Shown: positions 39,900-49,500 of the stretch, one piece after another
Position numbering within the stretch: the stretch's first letter is position 1
Layout of the letters: each line of letters begins with the position of its first letter
Source of the DNA: Microbacterium terrae
GTDB taxonomy: Bacteria; Actinomycetota; Actinomycetes; Actinomycetales; Microbacteriaceae
Assembly: GCF_017831975.1 (NCBI RefSeq)
Contig: NZ_JAFDSS010000001.1
Coordinates: forward strand, 3,720,001-3,784,000
DNA: 64,000 bases
Direction: 5' to 3'
Translations under genes and position numbers: made by a program
The notes under the pieces: model-generated
Told to the model about the DNA's origin: nothing
The model's input: only the letters and a program-made list of their open reading frames with translations
The model's database searches: none

Positions 39900-40919
39900 T
39901 CAGCGGTCGGCGATGAGCACGCCGTCGTCGACCCGCAGGCGTGCGACGTGCACGGCGGTCGGTCGGTGCGCGCGGTCGTCGGCGTCGGCGAGCTCACTGC
40001 CGTCCCACCACGGGTGCGTGAAGAAGTAGAAGAGCGTGTCGCCGGCATCCTGCGTGATCGCGCCGTGCCGGCCGATCTGCACGCCGGACTCGATCGGTCC
40101 GCTCTCGCCCAGGATCACGGCATCCGCCCCGCCCTGACGCTCCCACGTGACGGCGTCGGCCGAACGGTGCACGGCCATGCCGCGCCATTCGTCGGTGATC
40201 ATCCACCACCAGCCGTCGAGCTCGAAGGCCGACGGACCCTCGTGCCCGCGCCCGTCGATCGCGGTGCCGTCCGCGTGCCACGCGGAGAGGTCGGCGGATG
40301 TCGCGACCTTGGTCACCGAGCCCGCTGCCTCGTCTTTGTACCAGAGGCGCCACAGCCCGTCGGGGCACCGGGCGACGTTCGCGTCGATCACGCGGTCACT
40401 GTCGAGCTGAAGAGTCTCGTGCCGGGTCCACACCGCGAGGTCGTCCGACGTGTACTCGACGATCGTGCGGGCGTGCCCCTCCCACTGCGTCGGGATGCCG
40501 TCGATCTCGGTGAGGTACATGCGCCACCGCTCACCGTCGTGGATCACCTCGGGTGCCCAGTGCGTGACGTCGACCTCGGCGGGCGGCGCTCCCGCGCGCA
40601 GCGACAGCCCCGACGCGTCGGGCTCGAGCGTGCCCGCGTACGTCCAGCGCAGTCCGTCGGCGCTGCGGGCGATGCCGATGCGGCTGCCGTGCACCCACGC
40701 GACGCCCGCTCCGGGGTCGGGGTGGGTCGCCCGGCGCTGGGTGTAGAACATCCACCACCCGGTGTGGTCGTCGTGCACCACGCGCGGATCCGTTGCGCCG
40801 TCGTAGACGGGGTCGCGGTAGATCTGGCCGGGCGCGGGACGGGACGGGTCGACGGATGCCGCGCCCTCTGCCGCCGGGTGACCCTGGTCTCCGGGCTCGT
40901 CGATCAGCGGTGCGGTCAT
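39900..40919 (-). CDS. GH43-like beta-propeller glycosidase
   Basis: A 339-residue five-bladed beta-propeller protein resembling GH43/GH117-type enzymes. The first blade has YDGATDPRVVHDDHTGWWMFYT, where the Asp in ATDPRV is the likely general base; THWAPEVIHDGERWRMYLTE supplies a second conserved acidic residue and DANVARCPDGLWRLWYKDE a third. No signal peptide. The ATG overlaps the stop of the upstream oxidoreductase (ATGA). GH43-type enzymes remove arabinose, xylose or galactose; the specificity cannot be told here. It probably trims pectin side-chain oligosaccharides. Confidence 0.75.
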   Translation of the reverse strand: MTAPLIDEPGDQGHPAAEGAASVDPSRPAPGQIYRDPVYDGATDPRVVHDDHTGWWMFYTQRRATHPDPGAGVAWVHGSRIGIARSADGLRWTYAGTLEPDASGLSLRAGAPPAEVDVTHWAPEVIHDGERWRMYLTEIDGIPTQWEGHARTIVEYTSDDLAVWTRHETLQLDSDRVIDANVARCPDGLWRLWYKDEAAGSVTKVATSADLSAWHADGTAIDGRGHEGPSAFELDGWWWMITDEWRGMAVHRSADAVTWERQGGADAVILGESGPIESGVQIGRHGAITQDAGDTLFYFFTHPWWDGSELADADDRAHRPTAVHVARLRVDDGVLIADR

Positions 40920-41998
40920 GCGCGACGGTCGGCGACGGGGCTGGCGAAGCCGCGGCGGTGGGTCGGATGCTGCGCGAGACGCTCCGCCGTGACCACGCCG
41001 CCATCGGCCGCCGAGGCGTAGATCGCTGCGACGATCTCGAAGGAGCGGGCCGGGTCGGCTGCCGTCGGGGGCAGCGGCGCACCACTCAGAAGCGCATCGA
41101 ACACCTCGCGGATGAGCGGCGTGTGGCCGCTGCGCTCCTCATCGCCCGGCAGCTCCCACGTCGTCGCCTGGTCTTCGAACCCGGGCGCGGGAGTGATCAG
41201 CCAGTTCTCGTGGCCGTGGCCGTACAGGTGCTCGACCGTGATCGTGGCGCGCTCCGTGTCGATGCGGATCACGCTCACCTCCCGCGGTGACACGGCGCTG
41301 GTGACCACCGAGGCGACCGCGCCGTTCGCGAAGGTCACCGTCGCCGTCGAGGCGTCCTCGGTCTGGGTCTCGCGCGCGAGACGCCACAGCTGCGCCTGCA
41401 CGCTCTCCCAGTCGCCGAGGAGGTAGGCGAGCAGGTCGATCTGGTGGATCGCGTGACCGAGGGTGGGGCCGCCGCCCTCGGTCTCCCACTTACCCCGCCA
41501 CGGCACGGCGAAGTAGGCGGGGTCGCGGAACCACAGCGTCTGGCACTGTGCGATGAGCGGCTTGCCGAAGGCACCGCTGTCGAGCAGGCGCTTCACGTGC
41601 GCGGCGGCGGTGCCGGTGCGCTGCTGGAAGACGACGGCGAGCTGCTTGCCCGCGTCGGCGGCTGCGCTGCGCATCTGATCGAGTTCGTCGAGGCTCGGTG
41701 CCGGGGGCTTCTCGACGATCACGTGCGCGCCCGCGGCGAAGGCCGCGATCGTCTGGGCGGGGTGGGCGCCCGGGGGAGTGCACACGTGCACGACGTCGGG
41801 CTTCGCCGTCGCGAGCAGCTCATCGAGGTCGTCGTAGACGGCCGGCGCCCCGTGGGCTGCGGCGAAGCGTTCGGCGGACTCGCGCGAGAGGTCGGTGACG
41901 GCCACCAGTTCGGCGTGCGGGTACGCGGCGATCGCATCGGCGTGGGCCTGGGCGATGGCCCCGGTCCCCACGATGACGCAGCGGAGCGTGTCGGTCAT
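40916..41998 (-). CDS. Gfo/Idh/MocA-family oxidoreductase
   Basis: A 360-residue NAD(P)-dependent dehydrogenase. The dinucleotide loop is VIVGTGAIAQAHADAI, the catalytic lysine is in IVEKPPAPSLDEL, and GGGPTLGHAIHQIDLLAYLLG carries the conserved His and Asp pair. ATG 41998 has a GAAGGAGA ribosome binding site. It forms a two-gene unit with the GH43-like gene; a LacI palindrome lies 70 bp upstream. It may oxidise the sugar released by the partner enzyme. Confidence 0.86.
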   Translation of the reverse strand: MTDTLRCVIVGTGAIAQAHADAIAAYPHAELVAVTDLSRESAERFAAAHGAPAVYDDLDELLATAKPDVVHVCTPPGAHPAQTIAAFAAGAHVIVEKPPAPSLDELDQMRSAAADAGKQLAVVFQQRTGTAAAHVKRLLDSGAFGKPLIAQCQTLWFRDPAYFAVPWRGKWETEGGGPTLGHAIHQIDLLAYLLGDWESVQAQLWRLARETQTEDASTATVTFANGAVASVVTSAVSPREVSVIRIDTERATITVEHLYGHGHENWLITPAPGFEDQATTWELPGDEERSGHTPLIREVFDALLSGAPLPPTAADPARSFEIVAAIYASAADGGVVTAERLAQHPTHRRGFASPVADRRA

Positions 41999-42067
41999 CG
42001 GGTGGTCTCCTTCGACGTTCGGGATGCCGCGTCCCGGCGGCATCCGTCACAGCCTAAAACGATTCGA

Positions 42068-42083
42068 GGGAAAGCGCTATCCC
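42068..42083. promoter_or_regulatory. LacI-type operator upstream of the oxidoreductase/GH43-like unit
   Basis: GGGAAAGCGCTATCCC is an almost perfect palindrome, 70 bp before the ATG at 41998. A TAAAACGATTCGAGG stretch directly before it may be part of the promoter or a second half-site. Confidence 0.7.
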
Positions 42084-42143
42084 GATTCTGCCGCGATTCC
42101 GCGCGTCGCGACCCCGCGGCCCCTCCGCCGACGATGCGACGGC

Positions 42144-43931
42144 TCAGCCCGGGACGCCTGCCTGCGTGGCGTGCAGGTGCGCATACCGGCCCGCGGCCTG
42201 GACGAGCGCGTCGTGCGAGCCGACCTCGACGATCTCGCCGTGCTCGAGCACGACGATGCGGTCGGCCTGCCGGATCGTCGACAGTCGGTGGGCGACGACG
42301 AGCGTGGTGCGGCCCTTCATGAGGCGGTTGAGCGCCTCCTTCACCAGCTGCTCCGACTCGGGGTCGAGCGCCGAGGTCGCCTCGTCGAGGAGCAGGATGC
42401 GCGGGTCGCGCACGAGTGCCCGGGCGATGGCGAGTCGCTGGCGCTGGCCGCCCGACAGACGCGCTCCGCGCTCGCCGACCACGGTGTCCCATCCTTCGGG
42501 GAGGCGGTCGACGAACTCGGCGGCGTTCGCATCGCGCAGAGCCGCGCGGAGGCGCTCATCCGAGACGTCGTCGAGGCCGTAGGCGATGTTCTCGCGGATG
42601 GTGCCCTCGAAGAGCACCGACTCCTGCGGAACCACCGACACCGAGCGGCGCACCGTCCGCAGATCCAGCTCCTGCATGTCGACGCCGTCGAGCAGGATGC
42701 GCCCGGCCGACGGGCGCACGAACCCGAGCACGATGTTGAGCATGGTCGACTTGCCCGAACCGCTCGAGCCGACGAAGGCGACGGTCTCGCCCGGGGGGAT
42801 GTCGAGTGAGATGTCGCGCAGCGCGTCGCGATCGGCCTCGGGGTAGCGGTGCGAGACGTGGTCGAGCTCGAGGTGGCCGCCGACGCTGTCGACCGCGCGC
42901 TTGCCCTCGTTGAGTTCGAGGTCGGGCTCCTGCAGCACCTCCGAGATGGAGCGCACCGACTCGAGCCCGCGCGCTCCGACGGGGATGAGCATGAGCAGCT
43001 GGGTGAGTCCGCCGGTGAGGAGGGTGAAGTAGGTCGACAGCAGCACGACCTCACCGGGAGTGATCGGCAGGAAGCCGGTCAGCGAGAAGATGGCCGCGAG
43101 CACGAGGCATCCGACCCCCAGCAGCTGCATCGCGACCCACGAGATCGACGCTACGTGGCCGTTGAGCATGTCGAGCCGCAGGCCCGCGCGGCGCACGCCG
43201 TCGGCGCCGGTCGCCACGCGGGTGACGGCGGTCTGCTCGAGGCCATGCGCGCGCGTGACCGGGATGAGCGACGCCATCTCGCCGACGCGCGCCGAGAGGG
43301 TCTCGACCTCGCGGCGGAACACCTCGTTGCGCTCGCGCGAACGGTTGCGGAGGCCATGGCGGATGCCGATCGCGATCGGCACGGCGAGGGCGTACACCGG
43401 CAGGAACTGCGGCACGGTGATCGCCGTCATCGAGATCGCGCCGATCATGACCATGGTCGACGACAGCAGGGGGTGCGTGATCTGCTGCAGCATCAGCTCG
43501 ATGTTCTCGACGTCGCGCACGACCTTGGTCTGCACGATCGACGAGCTCACCCGCGTGTGGTAGCCGATCGACAGGCTCTGCAGGCGTGCGGCGAGGGCGT
43601 TGCGCAGGTCGGCGCCGGTGTCGCGCACCACCGTCATGAAGTTGCGCGTGTAGATGATGTGCATCGGGTAGTTCTGCACCAGCAGCACGGCGGCGATCGA
43701 GAACCAGATCAGCACGGTCGAGACCTCACCGCCGGTGGCGACGATGTCGATGATGCGCGCCGTCACCACCGGCAGGAACCACAGCGGGATCTCCTTGCAC
43801 GCGAACGCGAGGATGGCGATCGTCATGCGTCCGGGGCGGCGCGCGAGCAGCTTCAGCACGGCGCGGGCGGGGCGCGGGTTCTGGGTGATGTTCACGATGC
43901 GGATCGCACCAGTAAACGCTTTCTGCGTCAT
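42144..43931 (-). CDS. ABC exporter, fused membrane and ATPase domains
   Basis: A 595-residue ABC transporter with an N-terminal six-helix exporter domain (about 30-330) and a C-terminal ATPase. Walker A is in FVGSSGSGKSTML near residue 390, the signature LSGGQRQRL near 491, and Walker B in ILLLDEATSALD near 512, all intact. As a homodimer it would export a drug, lipid or oligosaccharide; the cargo is unknown. The start is uncertain: ATG 43931 lacks a clear ribosome binding site and the LacI-type site 43912-43925 lies within its first codons, so a GTG at 43895 (after that site) is an alternative. It is divergent from the SGNH esterase gene. Confidence 0.85.
   Translation of the reverse strand: MTQKAFTGAIRIVNITQNPRPARAVLKLLARRPGRMTIAILAFACKEIPLWFLPVVTARIIDIVATGGEVSTVLIWFSIAAVLLVQNYPMHIIYTRNFMTVVRDTGADLRNALAARLQSLSIGYHTRVSSSIVQTKVVRDVENIELMLQQITHPLLSSTMVMIGAISMTAITVPQFLPVYALAVPIAIGIRHGLRNRSRERNEVFRREVETLSARVGEMASLIPVTRAHGLEQTAVTRVATGADGVRRAGLRLDMLNGHVASISWVAMQLLGVGCLVLAAIFSLTGFLPITPGEVVLLSTYFTLLTGGLTQLLMLIPVGARGLESVRSISEVLQEPDLELNEGKRAVDSVGGHLELDHVSHRYPEADRDALRDISLDIPPGETVAFVGSSGSGKSTMLNIVLGFVRPSAGRILLDGVDMQELDLRTVRRSVSVVPQESVLFEGTIRENIAYGLDDVSDERLRAALRDANAAEFVDRLPEGWDTVVGERGARLSGGQRQRLAIARALVRDPRILLLDEATSALDPESEQLVKEALNRLMKGRTTLVVAHRLSTIRQADRIVVLEHGEIVEVGSHDALVQAAGRYAHLHATQAGVPG
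43912..43925. promoter_or_regulatory. LacI-type operator between the exporter and SGNH esterase genes
   Basis: GTAAACGCTTTCTG matches the core of the site at 5103-5117. It is 59 bp before the SGNH ATG and inside the N-terminal codons of the exporter if that gene starts at 43931, or 17 bp before it if the gene starts at GTG 43895. Confidence 0.6.
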
Positions 43932-43983
43932 GCGGCTATGGTATCGACGGATGCCGCACCCCCGGCGGGATCGAGAGGAAGCC

Positions 43984-44655
43984 ATGACCTACCACCTCGC
44001 CGGAGACTCGACGGTCGCGCCGCCGAAGCCCGAGGAGCTGCCCATGACCGGATGGGGCTCCTACCTCGAGATGGATGCGCCCACGCGCAACCTCGCGTTC
44101 GGGGGAGCGACCACCGAGTCGTTCATCGAGTCGGGCTCGTGGAGCGAGCTGCTCGGGGCGGTGGAAGCCGGCGACACGGTGGTGATTCAGTTCGGCCACA
44201 ACGACCAGAAGCAGCCCGAACTGCTCGCGGCGCGGGGCGGATACGCCGACCGCCTCCGCGGGTTCGTGGCCGACGTGCGCGGCCGCGACGCGACGGCGGT
44301 GCTGTGCACGTCGTGCGAGCGCCGGTGGTTCGACGGAGATCGGGTGATCCCCACGCACGGCGACTACCCCAATGCGGTGCGCGACCTCGCGCACGAGCTC
44401 GACGCGCCGCTCATCGACCTCACCGCGTTCACGACCTGGCTCTACGAAGACCTCGGGCCGGAGGCATCCGTCGCTCTGCTCAGCCACTTCGCGCCCGGGG
44501 AGCATCCGGTCTGGCCCGAGGGGCTCGTCGACGACACGCACTTCCACGAGCGGGGCGCCCGTCGCATCGCGGCGTTCGTCGCGAAGTCGCTGCGTGCGAT
44601 CGAGCGCCGCGACGGCGATCAGGCCCCCAAGGGAGTACCCGGCGTCGTCGCCTGA
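43984..44655 (+). CDS. SGNH hydrolase, rhamnogalacturonan acetylesterase-like (cytoplasmic)
   Basis: A 223-residue SGNH/GDSL esterase. Block I GDST places the nucleophile Ser9, block III is GHND with Asn73, and block V DDTHF gives Asp183 and His186. The gene also has NLAFGGATTESFI (block II Gly). It resembles the YesT/RGAE group that removes acetyl groups from galacturonate or rhamnogalacturonan oligosaccharides. No signal peptide, so it would act on imported fragments; its relative inside the secreted chimera at 46553 acts outside. ATG 43984 has GAGAGGAAG upstream. Confidence 0.9.
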   Translation: MTYHLAGDSTVAPPKPEELPMTGWGSYLEMDAPTRNLAFGGATTESFIESGSWSELLGAVEAGDTVVIQFGHNDQKQPELLAARGGYADRLRGFVADVRGRDATAVLCTSCERRWFDGDRVIPTHGDYPNAVRDLAHELDAPLIDLTAFTTWLYEDLGPEASVALLSHFAPGEHPVWPEGLVDDTHFHERGARRIAAFVAKSLRAIERRDGDQAPKGVPGVVA

Positions 44656-44662
44656 CTCGGGG

Positions 44663-45084
44663 AGCAGGCGTTTCGTCTCGCTCCGCTCGCTCAACGACCG
44701 GGGAGCAGGCGTTTCGTCTCGCTCCGCTCGCTCAACGACCGGGGAGGGGCGGTCGTTGAGCGAGGAGCGGCGCGACGAGACGAAACGGTCGCGGGTGGGC
44801 GTTTCGTCTCGCTGCGCTCGCTCAACGACCGGGAGGCTCGCAGCACTCGCTCGACGACCGGGAGGCTCGCACCACTCGCTCAACGACCGGGGGTGGTCGT
44901 TGAGCGAGGAGCGGCGCGACGAGACGAAACGGTCGCGGGTGGGCGTTTCGTCTCGCTTCGCTCGCTCAACGACCGGGAGGCTCGCTGCGCTCGCTCAACG
45001 ACCGGGAGGCTCGCAGCACTCGCTCGACGACCGGGAGGCTCGCTCCGCTCGCTCAACGACCGGGAGGCTCGCTGCGCTCGCTCG
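44663..45084. repeat. Complex array of direct and inverted repeats
   Basis: The unit GTTTCGTCTCGCTCCGCTCG with CTCAACGACCGGG is repeated from 44669 on, mixed with a shorter unit, CGACCGGGAGGCTCGC. Two long hairpins can form: 44751-44787 with 44800-44830, and 44895-44931 with 44944-44974, whose left arms read GGTCGTTGAGCGAGGAGCGG onward. The whole gap between the SGNH gene and the convergent LacI gene is filled by it; the LacI stop abuts it. Some units differ only by a single base (CGCTCC, CGCTGC, CGCTTC). Confidence 0.9.
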
Positions 45085-46104
45085 TCAGTGGGCGCCGCGG
45101 CCGGCCGTCGAGGCGCGGACGGCGAGTTCGGGCTGATAGACGATGTTGCCCTGTGCGCTGCCTGCCTCGCCCGAGATGCGGGCGAGGAGCATCTCGGCCG
45201 CCGTGCGCCCCATCTCGCGGGCCGGCTGGCGCACCGAGGTGAGGGGCACGGCGGCGATCGCGGCGAACTCGATGTCGTCGTAGCCGACCACGGCGACGTC
45301 TTCGGGCACGCGCACACCGCGCGATATCAGCCCGTAGACGAGGCCGATCGCGAGGTGGTCGTTCGAGACGACGAGCCCGTCGGGGCGGTCGTCGGGGTGG
45401 CGTGCGGCGATCTGCTCGCCGAAGGCCCGGCCGAGCTCGGACGTGGTGCGCTCGGTCCAGATCGGCTCGAGGCTCGCGCCGGGCACCGCGTCGACCGCCG
45501 ACTGCGCGCCCTCGCGGCGCTCGCGCACCTGGCGGACGGCGGAGCGCGCGCCGACGTACGCCAGTCGCCGCCGGCCGGTCGCGAGTAGGTGGTCGGCGGC
45601 CAGGCGTCCGCCGGCGACGTCGTCGAACGAGACCGAGGGCAGCGAGCCGGTGTCGTCGACGGCATCGACGAGCACGACCGGGATGCCGCGGCGTCGGAGT
45701 CGCTCGAGCCAGGGCCCGGTGTCGCCGAAGGGGCTGACGAGGGCGCCTTCGACCTGCACGCGCTCGAAGAGCTCGAGGTGGTCGCGCTCCTTGGCGACGT
45801 CGTCGCTGGAGTTGCCGAGGAGCACGCGCATGCCGGCCGCCGACGCGGCATCCTCGGCTCCGGCGACCATGTCGCCGAAGAACGGGTTGGCGATGTTGAT
45901 GACGGTCATGCCGAGCAGGCCGCTGCGGCCGGCGCGCAGCTGCTGCGCCGCCTGCAGCGGCACGTAGCCGAGCTGGTCAGCGGCTGCGCGCACGCGTTCG
46001 ACGAGTCTCTCGCTGACGAGGTGCGGACGATTGAGCGCGTTCGAGACGGTGCTGATCGAGACGCCCGCGCGCTCGGCGACATCGCGGATGCCGGCTCGCT
46101 TCAT
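45085..46104 (-). CDS. LacI-family transcriptional regulator
   Basis: A 339-residue repressor. The helix-turn-helix and hinge lie in residues 1-60 (IRDVAERAGVSISTVSNALN, then AADQLGYVPLQAAQQL) and the periplasmic-binding-like effector domain fills the rest (GLLGMTVINIANPFFGDMV, DGLVVSNDHLAIG, VAVVGYDDIEFAAIA). The ATG is at 46104. It lies beside the rhamnogalacturonan genes on both sides, and palindromes with central CG in its own promoter (46269, 46334) suggest self-control. It is the best candidate to govern the sites at 32197 and 46401. The effector would be a pectin oligosaccharide. Confidence 0.92.
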   Translation of the reverse strand: MKRAGIRDVAERAGVSISTVSNALNRPHLVSERLVERVRAAADQLGYVPLQAAQQLRAGRSGLLGMTVINIANPFFGDMVAGAEDAASAAGMRVLLGNSSDDVAKERDHLELFERVQVEGALVSPFGDTGPWLERLRRRGIPVVLVDAVDDTGSLPSVSFDDVAGGRLAADHLLATGRRRLAYVGARSAVRQVRERREGAQSAVDAVPGASLEPIWTERTTSELGRAFGEQIAARHPDDRPDGLVVSNDHLAIGLVYGLISRGVRVPEDVAVVGYDDIEFAAIAAVPLTSVRQPAREMGRTAAEMLLARISGEAGSAQGNIVYQPELAVRASTAGRGAH

Positions 46105-46268
46105 GACGACTCGATTCCCCCTGCGGACTCGGTGCCGCCCCGTCGTCGGGGCGCGTGTTCCTGCCCATGCTAGGCGTTCCCGGCCGTCGCGCCGGTCGCG
46201 CGTCGGCGCGAGAGGGCGAGGGCGGTGCGCCGCCGGGCTGGTCCGTAGTCATCCCGACGGCACACCAA

Positions 46269-46280
46269 TGAAACGTTTCG
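46269..46280. promoter_or_regulatory. LacI-type operator (GAAACGTTTC)
   Basis: TGAAACGTTTCG contains the perfect 10-bp palindrome GAAACGTTTC, 165 bp before the LacI start. The core recurs at 46334. Confidence 0.65.
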
Positions 46281-46333
46281 GGGCCGAGGCTACTGGGCGA
46301 CTCCGATCCCGCGCAAGCGGCGGTCGCAGTTCG

Positions 46334-46346
46334 ATGAAACGTTTTT
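46334..46346. promoter_or_regulatory. LacI-type operator (ATGAAACGTTTTT)
   Basis: It shares ATGAAACGTTT with the site at 46269; the 65-bp spacing (about six turns) would allow looping or cooperative binding. Confidence 0.6.
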
Positions 46347-46400
46347 AGAAGATGCTTGCCGTCGCCGCCCGCGCTGTGTCAGACTTCGAGCGATCGCGAC

Positions 46401-46416
46401 GGGAATGCGTTTTCCG
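46401..46416. promoter_or_regulatory. LacI-type operator upstream of the PL11 chimera
   Basis: GGGAATGCGTTTTCCG has a 15-bp core identical to the inverse of 32197-32212, 140 bp before the GTG of the chimera. It links control of secreted depolymerisation and oligosaccharide import. Confidence 0.75.
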
Positions 46417-46552
46417 TTTCGCTGTCGACACACGTCGAGCCCGCCGCGATCAGGACAGGGCCGAGTCCGTACGCGCCCGGTTCGTTGCGAGGGGATGCCG
46501 CGCCGTGGCGGCATCCGTCGCTCCTTTGCCGATGCAGACACAAGGAGGAACC

Positions 46553-49500
46553 GTGCCCCATCCGTCAGAGCGGCCCGCGGTCGCCAGAGCAGACCACGCG
46601 GCGTTCGCGCCACCCCCATCACGCGGACGCGGCGCGCGACGCCTCGCCGCCGCAGCGACGTCGGCCGTCGTCGTCGGCGCGCTCCTCGCCGCGGTGCCCA
46701 GCGCCGCGTCGGCCGTCGAGCCGAACGCCGAAGGCGCATACCTCTTCGACTTCGGCGGGCCCGCGTCGCCGCTCGCCGAGGGGCACAACCGCGTCACGCC
46801 GACCACGGCGTACGACGCGGGCACCGGCTACGGCATCTCGCTGCCCGCGGGTGCGAGCGTCATCTTCCGCGACCGCACCGGCTCGACGACGCCGGCCGAT
46901 CCGCTCGCCAACGACTGGATCGGCGGCGTGAACTGGGGCTTCCTCGTCGACGTCCCCAACGGCGCCTACGAGGTGACCATCACCACCGGCGACCAGCTCG
47001 CCGGCACCTCGACGACCGCGACGACCGTCGCCCTGGAAGGCGTCGAGGCCGGACGCGTGACCGCGCGGCAGAGCGTGACCGTGCAGTCGTTCACCACGGT
47101 CGTCGAAGACGGCCAGCTCACCGTCGGCATCACCGGTACCGGCATCGGCGGCCTCCTCAACGGCGTCGAGATCACCCCGCTCGTGCCCGAAGCGCCCACC
47201 GGCGTCGCGATCACGAAGGTCGCGCACGACGCGGTCGACCTCGCGTGGGACGAGGTGGCGGATGCCGCCGGCTACGACCTGCTGCGCGCCGATGTCGACG
47301 GCGCCGAGGTCGGCGACTTCGCTCCGCTCGCAGAGGACCTCACCGAGACCTCGTACACCGACGCATCCGTCGAGGTGGGCGCTTCGTACGCGTACGCCGT
47401 CGTCGCCGTCAGCAGCTACGACCGGGCATCCGCCCCGAGCGACTCGGTGCGCAGCGGCGTGATCCCCGCGCTCGCCGCACCCGAGGCGCCGTCCGACCTC
47501 GCGGTCGGCACGGTGACCGCTGACGCGGTCTCGCTCACCTGGTCGGCGGTGTCGAACACCGACACCTACCTCGTCGAGCGGGCACCGGGGGGCACCGCGA
47601 CCTTCAGCGAGCTCGGCGTCGTCGAGACCCCCGGCTACACCGACTCGGGTGTCGACACCTCGCAGGCGTGGACCTACCGGGTCACGGCACGCAACGACGC
47701 GGGCGAGGCAGCGGCCTCGGTCGACTCGAGCGCCTACAGCGCCCCCGCGCCGCTCCCCGACGGCGACACCGTCACCTTCGACTTCGGCCCGGGTGCGATC
47801 GCCGAGGGCGCGCTGCCCGTGACGAGCGCCACCGGGTTCGCCGAGGAGTGGGGCTACGGCTTCTCCACCGCTCCCACCGCCGCGACGCCTGATGTGGACC
47901 GCGGCACCGCCGACGCACTGCGCAGCGACTTCGTCGCGGTGGCGGGCTCGACCTTCGAGGTCGACCTCGGCGCAGGTGACTACAGCGTGACGATCACCGC
48001 CGGCGACGAGCACGCGGCGACCACGACCACGGTCACCGCGGAGGGCATCGCCAAGGTGCTCGCCAACCCGCAGGCCGCCGGTTCGTACCTGCAGATCCCG
48101 TTCACGATCGCCCTGGTCGACGGCACCCTCACCCTGCAGTTCGCCGGTGATGCGGCATCCGTCAACGCCGTCACGATCACGCGTCTGCCCGAGCGTGTCG
48201 CCGGCGCCATCACCACGGCGTACATCACGGGCGACTCGACGGTGCAGACCTACGACGCGACCGCGTACGCGCCGCAGGCCGGGTGGGGCCAGATGATCGA
48301 CCGGTTCTTCGCCGACGACATCGCCTTCGCCAACCACGCCATCGGCGGCCGGTCGTCGAAGAACTTCATCACGCAGGGCCGTCTCGACGAGGTGCTCCGT
48401 GCGATCCGCCCCGACGACTACCTGTTCGTGCAGTTCGGTCACAACGACGCCACGCAGGGCGTCGACGACCGCTACGCCAGCCCCGAGGACTACAAGGAGT
48501 ACCTCCGCACGTACGTCGAGGGAGCACGCCAGCGCGGCGCCACCCCGATCCTCGTGACTCCGGTGTCGCGTCGCTCGTTCGACGCCGAGACCGGGCAGTT
48601 CAACGTCAGCTTCCCCGAGTACGTGGCGAAGATGACCGAGCTCGCCGTCGAGGAGGACGTGCTGCTGGTCGACCTGTCGGCCTCGAGCCGTGCGTACCTG
48701 AACGAGATCGGCCCCGAGGCGTCGAAGGCGGTGTTCCTGCACGTCGATCCGGGCATCTTCCCGAACCGGCCGGCCGGGATCGTCGACGACACGCACTTCC
48801 AGGAGTACGGCGCCATCCAGATGGCGCGACTGATCGCTCAGGATGTCGCGCAGCTCGACGACCCGCTCGCCGCCGAGGTCTCCGACATCGAGCCCCCGGC
48901 CGAGGTGCCGGTCGCCCCGCAGAACGTGGTCGCCGGCGCGATCTCGAACGGGGGAGCGACGCTGCAGTGGGATGCCTCGCCCAGCGCCGACATCTACAAG
49001 ATCTACCGACAGGCCGTGTCAGACCCCGAGCCCACCTGGGCGCTCGTGGGCATGGTCACCCAGACGAGCTCGATCGTGCAGGGTCTCGCCGAGGGCACCG
49101 GGTACCGCTACCGGGTGGTCGCGGTGAACGGCCGCGGCGAGTCCGAGCCGAGCGCGACGGTGACCTTCACCACCAAGCAGGCGCTGTACAAGTTCGACTT
49201 CCAGCTGTCGGGCAACCCGCTCATGGCGGGCTACACCGAGGTCACCCCGAACATGGGGTACACCGAGGAGCGCGGCTTCGGGTTCGCGACGCCGCTCGCG
49301 GCGAACGCGGGCCGCGACCGCGGGGCGGCCGAAGGATCGAACGACCTGATCCGCGATTTCGTGCTCCCGGGCGACAGCTCGACGTTCTCGCTCGACGTGC
49401 CCAACGGCACCTACTCGGTGAAGACGTACTCGGGTGACTGGATCGGCTCGACGCGCACCAGCTTCCGGGTCGAGGGCAAGGAAGCCGGCACCGGCAACGC

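Larger units (their letters stand above)
46105..46552. promoter_or_regulatory. 448-bp divergent control region of the LacI gene and the PL11 chimera
   Basis: No gene seen. It holds three LacI-type palindromes at 46269, 46334 and 46401, and a perfect ribosome binding site AGGAGG at 46543-46548 that sets the GTG start of the chimera at 46553. The first two sites (ATGAAACGTTT core) differ from the third (GGGAATGCGTTTTCCG), so two regulators may act here. Confidence 0.6.

Noticed and set aside
44663..45084. Possible CRISPR array or integron cassette
   Set aside because: Units are irregular, inverted and without unique spacers, and no integrase or cas gene is seen.
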